A stretch of 64,000 bases of DNA, from the IMG/VR virus record IMGVR_UViG_3300025098_000012, positions 1 to 64,000 of that record; one strand, given 5' to 3'. Each line of letters begins with the position of its first letter. Positions within the stretch are counted from its first letter, which is position 1. Below the pieces are notes generated by a model. That model worked only from the letters and a program-made list of their open reading frames with translations, made no database searches and was not told the DNA's origin. This DNA is from a virus. The translations under genes and the position numbers were made by a program. Below, piece by piece: positions 48,774 through 57,517 of the stretch.

Positions 48774-49526
48774 CTATCCTTCAAATAAGTACCTAAGCAG
48801 TCTGGTGTATTCTACATTGTATTTGACATTATGAAGCGTTAAAAACTCAACCCGAATGGTACGGATCGGTATATCTCCCGATGCGACCCATACCTTAGAC
48901 CACACTTTACTCGACCAATAAATGTGGCAGTATTTACAGATCTTATAGAGGGTTTTGTAAGCTACCTTTTCTTCTTGGTAAGTGATGTCCTTTACCTTCT
49001 TCTCGTGGTGCATTAGGCTAGAAATCTTACCTAAGATGCGAGCTTCACTAGACATTCTAAACATATATGTAGGAAACTTACCATAGGTGAACATATACCA
49101 TACGAGTTGTTCTTCACGCTCTGTTGTTGTGTTGACCTTAATAATCTTAGAGATATGGTCAAGACCTTTGCTCACAAGCTGATCCAACTTACCACTGATC
49201 CTCATTGTCCTTCTTCTGATCTCTTTCTGTTCTTGCTTCGTCCAAGTCGCTTTTTTCTTCTTCCTACTAGGGAAGTATTCATCTGTCTCTTTTTTACAGT
49301 GTGGTGATCCTGGCTTCTTGTACTTACAATAAATAGACCAAGCGACTGCCCATGCCTTGCCTTCGTCTTTTTCTTTTTGCTTCTCCATGATCTCTTCTAC
49401 TTTGTCATGGACATAAGCAGGTACATTCTTGTTTCTCTCTTTTTTGTCTGCCGATCTCTCGGCATTACGCATGGGAGAGAAAGACGAATAACCCCCATAA
49501 GATTTCTCATTTGATGTAAATGACAT
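48774..49526 (-). CDS. Basic hypothetical protein with Trp/His-Cys block (250 aa)
   Basis: ATG 49526 is preceded by GCGAGG; two upstream ATG codons are in frame but less supported. A notable block is KAWAVAWSIYCKYKKPGSPH followed by CKK (~55-77), a motif I recall from other phage proteins without assigned function. A Lys/Arg-rich segment follows (RKKKKATWTKQEQKEIRRR). The C-terminal half is aromatic and helical. High basic charge suggests DNA or RNA association. It is the first gene leftward of the divergent palindromic promoter region beside the tail-tube gene. Confidence 0.65.
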   Translation of the reverse strand: MSFTSNEKSYGGYSSFSPMRNAERSADKKERNKNVPAYVHDKVEEIMEKQKEKDEGKAWAVAWSIYCKYKKPGSPHCKKETDEYFPSRKKKKATWTKQEQKEIRRRTMRISGKLDQLVSKGLDHISKIIKVNTTTEREEQLVWYMFTYGKFPTYMFRMSSEARILGKISSLMHHEKKVKDITYQEEKVAYKTLYKICKYCHIYWSSKVWSKVWVASGDIPIRTIRVEFLTLHNVKYNVEYTRLLRYLFEG

Positions 49527-49554
49527 AGTACCTCGCATAGTCTTTAATAGTTTG

Positions 49555-49573
49555 TTTATAGTCCGACTATAAA
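49555..49573. promoter_or_regulatory. 19-bp palindrome with divergent late-promoter-like boxes
   Basis: TTTATAGTC-c-GACTATAAA is a perfect palindrome (9-bp arms, 1-nt centre). Rightward it reads TATAAATG 46 nt before the tail-tube ATG; leftward TATAAACA lies about 30 nt before the basic-protein ATG. The right arm with its preceding C (CGACTATAAA) also occurs at 18493. Confidence 0.5.
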
Positions 49574-49619
49574 TGAATAACAAAACTTTCCCTTAGCTCA
49601 TGTTATCTAGGAGGACATT

Positions 49620-50468
49620 ATGTCTACAAACAAAGATATGAACCCACAGGCAGGTATTGCAGGTACATCTGCCCTGTATAAGTTCAACTCATCACCTAAC
49701 ACTCGTGCTGTTGTGTCGCAAAAATGTCGTATTCTTACACCTGCTTATGGAAGTACCGATGGTCTTCTATATCAAATCGGTGTAGTTGCTTCATTCTCAA
49801 TCTCAGCTTCTTCAAGATCGGCAGAGCCATATCGTGGTGTCGGTTTCGGTGATCAGATCGCTGAACTCGTACCTGGTGTTTCTGACCCACACAGTGCTTC
49901 ATTCACTCGTACACTCCTTTACCTCTCAAACGCTCACCAAGCATTCGGTTATGCAGGTGGTGTTGATGGACCAGTTCGTACTTTGCAACAGCATAGATGG
50001 CCTTTTGACATTGAGCAACAGCTTGTGTTCTCAACTCTTGCAGACACCGAAGCACCTACAACCAGTCCAGATGGTCTTGTAAATGTCGATTTCACAGCAC
50101 AAAACGCTAGTCAAGGTATCGGACCTAATGGTGCATTAGAAGAAGGTGCTGTACCTAATGTTGATGGAGAACCAGGAACAGTAGGTTCTCAGAAGCACAA
50201 AGCTCTTATCACTTATTGTGAGGGCTGTTGGATCACCTCGATGGATCATGGTGAGATGTCAGCCGATGGTGGCATCATTCAGCAATCTATCGAAGCTCAG
50301 ATTACTGATGTGCATGACCTATACTCTACCTACGGTGAGTTCATGGCTACAGGTAATGATCCGACACTCGGTCAGAATAGTTCACTTCTTTACAATGAGA
50401 GAGCTGTTAGTGCTGATCGTAGTGCAGGAGATGATGCCGCTAGTGGTGGTTCAGAGCTTGGAGATTAA
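49620..50468 (+). CDS. Probable tail tube protein (282 aa)
   Basis: Strong AGGAGG ribosome site, as expected for an abundant protein. The central region has the pattern IGVVASFSISASSRSAEPYR, then GVGFGDQIAELVPGVSDP, LLYLSNAHQAFGYAGGVDGP and HRWPFDIEQQLVFS. I associate this with tail-tube-type structural proteins of marine myophages. ITYCEGCWITSMDHGEMS near residue 200 is the paired later strand. It is the first gene of the second tail block, directly before the chaperones and tape measure, the classical position of the tube. The C-terminus is Ser/Gly-rich and probably flexible. Confidence 0.65.
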   Translation: MSTNKDMNPQAGIAGTSALYKFNSSPNTRAVVSQKCRILTPAYGSTDGLLYQIGVVASFSISASSRSAEPYRGVGFGDQIAELVPGVSDPHSASFTRTLLYLSNAHQAFGYAGGVDGPVRTLQQHRWPFDIEQQLVFSTLADTEAPTTSPDGLVNVDFTAQNASQGIGPNGALEEGAVPNVDGEPGTVGSQKHKALITYCEGCWITSMDHGEMSADGGIIQQSIEAQITDVHDLYSTYGEFMATGNDPTLGQNSSLLYNERAVSADRSAGDDAASGGSELGD

Positions 50469-50492
50469 TCTTTAGCCTAAGCATGGTACTAT

Positions 50493-50510
50493 GAGGGTAG
50501 CCGTACCCTC
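50493..50510 (+). other. Hairpin after the tail-tube gene
   Basis: GAGGGTA/TACCCTC forms a perfect 7-bp stem with a GCCG tetraloop, 25 nt after the tube stop. No U-run follows, so it probably stabilises the tube transcript or partially attenuates readthrough into the chaperone genes. Confidence 0.55.
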
Positions 50511-50538
50511 TACAAATAAACGGACAGGATGAAATAAA

Positions 50539-51078
50539 ATGACGATCAACTTATCACAGCTCAAAGAGCTGATGTCTCCTCTTACTCAGCTTTGTCAAAG
50601 GGAAAGAGAAGTAGACCTTCAAGGCATTAAGGTTGTCATCAAGCACCTCACACCCAAAGAGGAGCTTGATGTACAAAAGATGTTACCCGAACTTGAAGGG
50701 GCTACTGCTGTAGAGTTTGCCGATGTGTTTCGTAGAGAGACACTTGCTCGGTCTATCGTTCAAGTAGGGGATCTCGATTTACGAGACACAAAAGAAATCG
50801 AGACAGGTGAAACCTTACCGAACGGTAAAGCAGTTAAAGTCTCCAAAGAAGAAGCAGTCGTTCAAGTGATGGACAACTGGTCTAAATATGTACTCGCTAA
50901 GTTATTCGAGCAGTACGGACATTTATCTGAGGAGATCGAGAAGGGTTTAGATGAGAGCTTAAAGATCAACATTGAGGACACAGAGGTAGAAAAAGAACAG
51001 TTGAAAGCTCGTATTGAAAACCTTGAAGTTTCTCAAAAGTTAGAAAATCTTGAAAGCAATGAAAAAGAAGTACCATGA
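50539..51078 (+). CDS. Tail assembly chaperone-like protein (179 aa)
   Basis: Located between the tube and the tape measure, the place of tail assembly chaperones. The sequence LQGIKVVIKHLTPKEELDVQ followed by a helical middle and an acidic coiled-coil C-terminus (EVEKEQLKARIENLEVSQKL) fits the small helical first partner of such pairs. Its last 35 bases overlap the open frame of the next gene in another register, an arrangement that in many phages allows a ribosomal frameshift. Only position and character support the call; there is no motif unique to the family. Confidence 0.6.
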   Translation: MTINLSQLKELMSPLTQLCQREREVDLQGIKVVIKHLTPKEELDVQKMLPELEGATAVEFADVFRRETLARSIVQVGDLDLRDTKEIETGETLPNGKAVKVSKEEAVVQVMDNWSKYVLAKLFEQYGHLSEEIEKGLDESLKINIEDTEVEKEQLKARIENLEVSQKLENLESNEKEVP

Positions 51079-52129
51079 AGCTATACACGACTACATTAAG
51101 ACTGGTGGTCAAGGCTTAGTAGTCTCTGTTAAAAAGGGGTACACTCTTCGGTTTAGGCTACCAATGCTTGAAGATGTACAGCGTAGTATTGACTATGCTG
51201 ACTACGATGTCGAAAAAAGCTCTTTCGTATTAGCTAGGACTTTACAGTCTATTGGTGGGTTTGATGCACCTCAAGATGTTTCTTTTGAGGTGTTAAAACA
51301 TTTCATGTCCTGCCCTCGTTTCACAAATAGGGTGATACGGTATTACTGGAGCTGTGTGAAAGAGTCTCACTCTTTTGCGAGCTTCTTTGAAGCGTTTTGC
51401 TACACAAATCAGTCTCGTGTTTTGTGGGATGAGTGGAAGCAAGCATCTCGGTTCGGAATGGCTTTTACTGCACAGAACTTTCCCCTCACCGACTTACAAA
51501 AGAGTTGGATTGCTTATAATGAAGCTGAGGACAAGAAGATCGAAATAGAGGACGAGTGGGGTAGGGCGTTCTTCATCGCTTCTTCAATGAACCCTAAAGG
51601 TGTTCAAAAAGCACAGAGAGATTGGGAAGGGCGAAAGAAAAAAGAAAATGAGTATCGAGCAAGGTTAATCGAAGAGGCGAACAAGGGTGATTTGGATGAG
51701 AAGAAGGCTGAGGATCTCAAAGCAGAGAAATCTGTGGAGGAGCTACAGGGCGAGTACTGGGATTGGGTTGATGGCAAAGAGGATGATCACGATAGGGCAG
51801 TTAAAGAATATAAAGCCCAAGTGATGAAACATATAGAAGAGAGAAAAGGTTTTTTGAGTCGTCAAGCACAAGAAGCTCGTGAAATGGCGATGCAAGTGCA
51901 GGAGATGAATAGTTTATCTATGAGTTCACCTATTAGAGCATACACTGATGAAGAGGTATCTAAGATGACTCAAGGAAGAGAACGAAGCACGATTAACTTT
52001 GACGAGGGTCAAGAATACTCGGATCACCTCTCTAAGAGATACTTTAAATCACAGCAAGTGCCAGGTGGCAAGATGCCTTCTTTACAGGAGCAGATTGCGA
52101 CTAGACCTTTACCGAAGTTAGAGAGTTAA
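51059..52129 (+). CDS. Second chaperone-like/tail protein overlapping the first (356 aa)
   Basis: The open frame starts after a TAG at 51041 and overlaps the preceding gene by 35 bases in the +1 (equivalently -2) register. An ATG at 51059 is the best start, though with only GAAAG upstream. The N-terminal ~140 residues (YTLRFRLPMLEDVQRSIDYA, SFFEAFCYTNQSRVLWDEWK) look like a folded helical domain. The remainder is charged coiled coil (WEGRKKKENEYRARLIEEAN). Either translational reinitiation or a programmed frameshift could join it to the upstream product. Directly before the tape measure. Confidence 0.6.
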   Translation: MKKKYHEAIHDYIKTGGQGLVVSVKKGYTLRFRLPMLEDVQRSIDYADYDVEKSSFVLARTLQSIGGFDAPQDVSFEVLKHFMSCPRFTNRVIRYYWSCVKESHSFASFFEAFCYTNQSRVLWDEWKQASRFGMAFTAQNFPLTDLQKSWIAYNEAEDKKIEIEDEWGRAFFIASSMNPKGVQKAQRDWEGRKKKENEYRARLIEEANKGDLDEKKAEDLKAEKSVEELQGEYWDWVDGKEDDHDRAVKEYKAQVMKHIEERKGFLSRQAQEAREMAMQVQEMNSLSMSSPIRAYTDEEVSKMTQGRERSTINFDEGQEYSDHLSKRYFKSQQVPGGKMPSLQEQIATRPLPKLES

Positions 52130-52133
52130 GATC

Positions 52134-55100
52134 ATGGCTAATCCAACAGAGTTAACAAGCATATTTGAGACATTAGTTAAAGAAATCAATGAGGCTGGAC
52201 AGTCCGATTTATTAAAAGGTTCGGTAGGGTCTATTAAAGACTTACAGGCTGTCCTTAAAGAGCAAGACAAACTCATAGATAAGACTCTTAGGGCAGGTGA
52301 TCAAAAAGCGGCGATGCGTATCATCAAGTCAGCCAAACAAGCTCAAGAGGCACAAGTAGAGGCGACTAATAACCTTAGAGATGCAAAAGAAAAACTATTA
52401 AAGTTAGAGCAAGAAGGCAACACGAAAGCGAGAGATGCACAGCTCAAGGTCATTGGGAAGATCAACCAAGAAATCAACAAGTTGGCTAGAGAAGCCAAAC
52501 TCATGCAGAAGAACGCCGCTGAGTTTGGTAAGGGTGCAGAGTACAGCCTCTTGCAATACTCAAGGGTCTTGGAGAACCGAGAAGAGCGTATCAAAGAGCT
52601 TGGTAAAACAGGTGCTTTGATTGAGGAGAAGTTCTCGAACAGATTTGAAGGAGCAGTTAATGCGTTCACATCGGGAGTTGGGGATCTTAATAGTTTTGGG
52701 GATACTTTTACAGGTGGGCTTAAAACATTAGGGAGTTATTTACAGGAGAGAAAAGGTAAATTGGAGGAAAAGGGTTCCGCAGGTAAGGGTGGTTTGGGCA
52801 TAGCTAGAATGCTCGGTGGTCTGTCTAAGGTAATGAGTACACTTGCTGTTGTAGGTGGCTCTATAATGATGATGGTAAAGTTATTTCAGTTCGTAGAGGG
52901 AACTGTCCTCGAAGCAAATAAAGCACTCTTAGAGGGTGGTGTAGCGATCAATGATATTAACTTAGGGACAGGAGACACTCAGAAAAATCTTGCAAAAATA
53001 AGAGACACCTTTAGAGATCCAGATTTTGCCAACGCTATGGGTATACCTCTTGAAGACACTATGGCTCTAGTAGCAGGGTTCAATAGTTTGAATATGGGCA
53101 TTAAACAGTTTGGGGGTGGGGAAGAAAGCATGGTGAAAATGAAAGAAGCCATGAAGGACGCTAAGGGTATGGCTTATGGTCTTGGTATCTCGATGGACGA
53201 AGCCCAACAATATATGGCTAAGTTTTCACATGATTTAGGGGTGTCTGCTAAAGACGGTTCTATTATAGGCAAAATGGCAGGAGACTTTGCCAACATTAGA
53301 GATATGGCTTTACAATCAAGCTACTCTACAGGGAACTTCTTCAAAAAAGTTGAGGAACTTTCTGATAGCTTAGAGAACATGAACTATCGCTCCAAAGAAG
53401 CTGGTACTTTATTCCTTAGATTCGCTTCTGTTCTTGGTAAGAGTGGGCTAGATAAAGCTCTTCAATCTCTGTTCTCTGGGTTCAGAAGTGAAGGATACCT
53501 TGAGCAAATGAAGCGTAATATGCTGTCTAAGTCAAAGGAAGTCAAAAAGGCTTTAAAGGTAGAAGCGATTAAGTTTGGGAAATCCTTTAAAGAGTCTTTT
53601 GGTGGGGAAGACGGAGAAGGGGGGATGAATGCAAAACTGATGGCGGCGACTAAATCTTCTTCTCAAGAACAGTTGATCCAAAATTTAGCAAAAATGGACG
53701 AGAAGGGAAGACAGGACTTATTTACGAGGATGAAAAAGGAGGGTGCTGATGCAGGTATTAATACTGATGAGTTCACCGACCAACTATATAAGTTCATAAG
53801 GCTTGCTAGAGGAACAAAGGACAAAGCAACAGGGGCAGAGGTGCAAGGTGCTCAAGAAGAGATGGGGGCATCGGGTAACTTAAAGACTAAGTTTGCTCTG
53901 ATCGAGGCGAGGGTTGGAGACAAGAATATAAATGACGCAGGCGTGATTACAAAAGAAATGTTAACTAAGTTTGATGTGACTAAAGAGCAAATAGAATTGT
54001 TCGGTCAGCTCCAAACAACAATGAAGGGTGATATGAGGGAAGCCCAAAGAATCGCAAAGGACGCTAAAAAGGAGAACAGAGAACTCAATAAAGAAGAAAA
54101 AGACTTCTTAGCGAAACAAGGGTTGGAAGCAAAAGACGGTAAAATTATTTCCTTAGAAACTAAGACGGCTATTGAGAACTTCTCTGATTACTTGCAAACA
54201 CAAGACTCGGCTAAGTTTGAACCCCCCGATACAGAAGAAGCGGCTAAAACCCAAGAGCAGTATTTATCTGAGGGAGTGAATGCGACTACCTCTGTATTCA
54301 ATGTCTTGAATAACACGATTGCAGGGATCTTGAATGACATTTCGGGTGGGATATATAGTATGGTGACCTTCTTCACAAGTAAGGGCGAAGATAAAACTGA
54401 AAAAAAGAACAAGAAAGAAGCTGTGAGGATTGTAGGCGAAAGGCTGAAAGCTCTTTCAGGACAAAGAAAAGAACAGGACGCTTCTATAAAAGCTGAAAAA
54501 GAAAGACTCCACGATTTGTCTTTTAAAACAAAGGGGATGAAAGCTAAGGAGAAGGAAAAATATGAGAAGGACAAAAAAGCACTAGCTGAGAAAGAAAAAG
54601 ATCTGGTGGAGTTGAAGGCAAGAGAGAGTAGATCAAGAGAACAGTTAAGAACATTACAAACTACAACTTACGACAAGGGTTTAGGTAAAAGTTATACTAC
54701 AGAAGAGATGCTAGATAAGAGTGGTAAGGCATCATTAGAGACAAGGAAAAGGACAGGCACAGAAACGGGAGCATTAGGAGATCTTCAAGAAAAGCAGAAA
54801 CTCTTTTATGCCCCTATTGCAGATATAATAGGTGATACAACCACAAAGGCTCTTCTTGATTACCTAGCAAAAACCAACGACATCCATGTAGACTCAAAGA
54901 TTGTTGAGTTTCTGGCAAAAAACGACCTTTCAGTTAAGCGGACTCAGACTGAGACGGGGGGTAGATTTTCTGGTGAGGGTAGAGTTGAACAAAGGCTATT
55001 AAAAAATAATAATGCTGTAGCTAAATTGTCAAGAGCGTATAACAGAGAGAGTGGGAGGGAAACAGCAAGAATATACGATACACAGGAGGGTAGACTTACA

Positions 55101-55754
55101 ACAGAAACAATAAAAGAGCTGAACGCACCTCTGCCCAAGTCGCAGAGAGATAAGGAAGCCCAAGACGCTGTGAAAGCCACAGAGAAGCTACAAATAGAGA
55201 TACAGACAAAGGCTATTCTCAGAGCGGCAAAAGAAACTAAAGAAGATGAGCTAAAAGCAGTAGCGAAAGCATTGGGTCTAAGTGCCAATGCAAATCCAGA
55301 TCGGATCGCTAAACAGTATGCTAATGCAAGTGAGGCTCAAAAAGGTAAGTTAAAGGCATTGAGTATACAAGGTAATGAAACTGTTAGAAGACTAATGGGT
55401 CATTCAGAAGTACCTACACCTGCGAGTGCTACACCTGCTAAACCAGTAGGTGAACAGGAAGACTTTTGGATTGATGGGAAGGGTAATCTTTGGAGCATTG
55501 ACCCTCAAGATTTCCCTACCCCTTTAGGTGGAGGTGGATTGGCGATGACCAAGCCAGGAGGTCCTGTTGCAGAATATGTAAACACAGCGATTCGAGGTCT
55601 AACAGGTTTAGGTGGAGGTCAAAGTACTAGCCCTAGTGGAAACTTTAACATCACAGTCAATGTTGATGGATCTAAGAACCCTGTAGATACAGGTCGTCAA
55701 GTCGTACAAGAAATAAAACGATCACAAGAGAAACTTACAGGAACATCGAGATGA
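52134..55754 (+). CDS. Tail tape measure protein (1206 aa)
   Basis: A long, mostly helical, Lys/Glu/Ala-rich protein, with an N-terminal coiled coil (QKAAMRIIKSAKQAQEAQVE) and a hydrophobic segment at ~225-255 (KVMSTLAVVGGSIMMMVKLF) that could cross the host membrane during ejection. Further coiled coils occur near 760-880, with a flexible Gly/Ser/Pro-rich C-terminus (GGGQSTSPSGN). This is the expected profile of a tape measure, in the expected place after chaperones. At ~0.15 nm per residue it predicts a tail near 180 nm. The stop overlaps the next start (ATGA). Confidence 0.85.
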   Translation: MANPTELTSIFETLVKEINEAGQSDLLKGSVGSIKDLQAVLKEQDKLIDKTLRAGDQKAAMRIIKSAKQAQEAQVEATNNLRDAKEKLLKLEQEGNTKARDAQLKVIGKINQEINKLAREAKLMQKNAAEFGKGAEYSLLQYSRVLENREERIKELGKTGALIEEKFSNRFEGAVNAFTSGVGDLNSFGDTFTGGLKTLGSYLQERKGKLEEKGSAGKGGLGIARMLGGLSKVMSTLAVVGGSIMMMVKLFQFVEGTVLEANKALLEGGVAINDINLGTGDTQKNLAKIRDTFRDPDFANAMGIPLEDTMALVAGFNSLNMGIKQFGGGEESMVKMKEAMKDAKGMAYGLGISMDEAQQYMAKFSHDLGVSAKDGSIIGKMAGDFANIRDMALQSSYSTGNFFKKVEELSDSLENMNYRSKEAGTLFLRFASVLGKSGLDKALQSLFSGFRSEGYLEQMKRNMLSKSKEVKKALKVEAIKFGKSFKESFGGEDGEGGMNAKLMAATKSSSQEQLIQNLAKMDEKGRQDLFTRMKKEGADAGINTDEFTDQLYKFIRLARGTKDKATGAEVQGAQEEMGASGNLKTKFALIEARVGDKNINDAGVITKEMLTKFDVTKEQIELFGQLQTTMKGDMREAQRIAKDAKKENRELNKEEKDFLAKQGLEAKDGKIISLETKTAIENFSDYLQTQDSAKFEPPDTEEAAKTQEQYLSEGVNATTSVFNVLNNTIAGILNDISGGIYSMVTFFTSKGEDKTEKKNKKEAVRIVGERLKALSGQRKEQDASIKAEKERLHDLSFKTKGMKAKEKEKYEKDKKALAEKEKDLVELKARESRSREQLRTLQTTTYDKGLGKSYTTEEMLDKSGKASLETRKRTGTETGALGDLQEKQKLFYAPIADIIGDTTTKALLDYLAKTNDIHVDSKIVEFLAKNDLSVKRTQTETGGRFSGEGRVEQRLLKNNNAVAKLSRAYNRESGRETARIYDTQEGRLTTETIKELNAPLPKSQRDKEAQDAVKATEKLQIEIQTKAILRAAKETKEDELKAVAKALGLSANANPDRIAKQYANASEAQKGKLKALSIQGNETVRRLMGHSEVPTPASATPAKPVGEQEDFWIDGKGNLWSIDPQDFPTPLGGGGLAMTKPGGPVAEYVNTAIRGLTGLGGGQSTSPSGNFNITVNVDGSKNPVDTGRQVVQEIKRSQEKLTGTSR

Positions 55755-56479
55755 TTAAATCACCAATCCCACATAAAGATATAGCCGACTCCAATCTCGG
55801 TATCAGACCTTTTGTATTCGATATAGTCGCACCCGATGGAGTAACCTCTTTACTACCCGATGATGTAAAGATGACCTTACACGCAAACCCAAAGAACATC
55901 TCATTCTCATACGAGAAGAAGCATGAGATTTCTCCTACGCTGAGTGGTTGGGTTGAATACTATTGGGGAGATAACCCTACGACCATCTCACTTGAAGCAT
56001 CTAGTGGTGCTTTCATTCGACCATATACAGGTTTAAGTGCAGTAACTGGTCCTGTGGCTATTCCAAATGAAAGAAAATCATCTCGTTTCAAACCACCACC
56101 ATCATCATCACCTCCTCCACAACAAAATAGATCTAGTAATGCTGTGGTTAGAGTTATTGGGCGAGGGCCGAAAGATCAACCAACCACAATCGGAGCAAGT
56201 ATAGGTGGAACCAGACGAGACACAATCACTTATGACAAGTATCTCGACCTTCTCGCTCTCTTTCATAACAATGGGTCTATCTATGATCAGACAGGTCGGG
56301 TCATCGTACAAGGGAAGATCAAGATGATCTTTGATGGAGGGGTGTGGTTTGGGTGGTTTCAGTCGTTCAGTGTAACCGATGACGCAAACACTCCTTACAG
56401 CTTCAATGTGAGCTTGGCTATGCAAATAGAGAGGGAGTATCATGGAGTAAGAACTCAAATGCCATCAGAAAGGTTTTAG
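55751..56479 (+). CDS. Tail/baseplate hub protein, paralogue of the next gene (242 aa)
   Basis: It follows the tape measure with a 4-base overlap. The core reads HANPKNISFSYEKKHEISPT, then GWVEYYWGDNPTTISLEASS, with SGAFI, and LDLLALFHNNGSIYDQTGRV. The next gene has the same order: NPNSIAFNYTDRQSYADV, YGFIFHRWGEEQTEITINCT, GAFI, SILALYRNSATIVDLLGRS. So the two are paralogues, each probably a tail-end adaptor or hub ring. A disordered Pro/Ser stretch (PPPSSSPPPQQN) is inserted near residue 120. No LysM domain was seen. Confidence 0.65.
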   Translation: MIKSPIPHKDIADSNLGIRPFVFDIVAPDGVTSLLPDDVKMTLHANPKNISFSYEKKHEISPTLSGWVEYYWGDNPTTISLEASSGAFIRPYTGLSAVTGPVAIPNERKSSRFKPPPSSSPPPQQNRSSNAVVRVIGRGPKDQPTTIGASIGGTRRDTITYDKYLDLLALFHNNGSIYDQTGRVIVQGKIKMIFDGGVWFGWFQSFSVTDDANTPYSFNVSLAMQIEREYHGVRTQMPSERF

Positions 56480-56481
56480 TC

Positions 56482-57516
56482 ATGGCTAAAGCGACAGTAG
56501 ATACAAAGCCCTTTGTAGACTTACCGACCACAGAAGAGTTTATATTATTCCCCGAAGATAATCCAGGAACGATCCCTTTAGATCATGGACGCTTAGAACA
56601 TCTGAGGTCAATGTCTCCCTTCGTGTTAAGGATCAAGCCCCCTTATATCGGTGAGTACATAAAGGGTAGATCACAGACACCTTTCAGTGGAGTGATGAGA
56701 TCTAGGGGCAGGATTTCTTCAATGCAGAATAAAGAAGTGGCGATGTTCAAGCCCAACTTGCCCACTTACGCTTTAAGACCGATAGGTGGGGCGAGGAGAG
56801 ATGAGAACAACGAGCTGAGGCAAGATGCAGGTGTCACAGATCGAGATCAGATCCGTTCAATCATGGCACAGCATCGAAGAATGTTAGAGTTGCCCCCTAT
56901 TGTCTTTGCTATCAATCCCAACTCTATTGCTTTTAACTATACAGATAGGCAGAGTTATGCTGATGTGACTCGTTATGGTTTTATCTTTCATCGTTGGGGG
57001 GAGGAACAAACAGAGATCACAATCAACTGTACGATAGGTGCGTTCATAGCAGGTAGGGATAAAGTGGAGACTCCCGACTTTAACGGAAACATACAAGGCA
57101 TATCTGGCTTACAATATGTGAGTCGCAGAGATAGTTTAGCGTTCCGAAATCTAACATCCATTCTCGCTTTATATAGGAACAGTGCCACTATCGTTGATCT
57201 TCTTGGTAGGTCGAGAGCTTATCATGCTGTGGGTACACAATGTATTCACTATGATGGTCAGACTTGGGAAGGTCGTCTTAAAAGCATGGAGTATTCTTTA
57301 AGTGAAGATCAACCACATGGGGGCATAGAGTTTAGTTTGAGTTTTACAGTGTTCAAGCACACACAAGAGGGCTTTGAATATAAGTCTCAGTTATTCCCTA
57401 TGAAGCCACCTTCAGCGAGTGCCGATCAAGTAGGTAATATAAATCAGATAGGTAGTGATCTCGGTGATGTAGCGAGTGATATACTTGATCCTTTTATTGG
57501 CAATATAGGAGGTTAA
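56482..57516 (+). CDS. Tail/baseplate hub protein, longer paralogue (344 aa)
   Basis: AGAAAGG precedes the ATG. Its C-terminal ~220 residues carry the same motif order as the 242-aa gene before it, listed there, including GAFI and SILALYRN. It has an N-terminal extension of ~130 residues with a conserved-looking LRIKPPYIGEYI. Paired paralogues between tape measure and hub suggest two concentric or stacked rings at the tail end. The C-terminus is Gly/Asp-rich. Structural role by context only. Confidence 0.65.
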   Translation: MAKATVDTKPFVDLPTTEEFILFPEDNPGTIPLDHGRLEHLRSMSPFVLRIKPPYIGEYIKGRSQTPFSGVMRSRGRISSMQNKEVAMFKPNLPTYALRPIGGARRDENNELRQDAGVTDRDQIRSIMAQHRRMLELPPIVFAINPNSIAFNYTDRQSYADVTRYGFIFHRWGEEQTEITINCTIGAFIAGRDKVETPDFNGNIQGISGLQYVSRRDSLAFRNLTSILALYRNSATIVDLLGRSRAYHAVGTQCIHYDGQTWEGRLKSMEYSLSEDQPHGGIEFSLSFTVFKHTQEGFEYKSQLFPMKPPSASADQVGNINQIGSDLGDVASDILDPFIGNIGG

Positions 57517-57517
57517 C

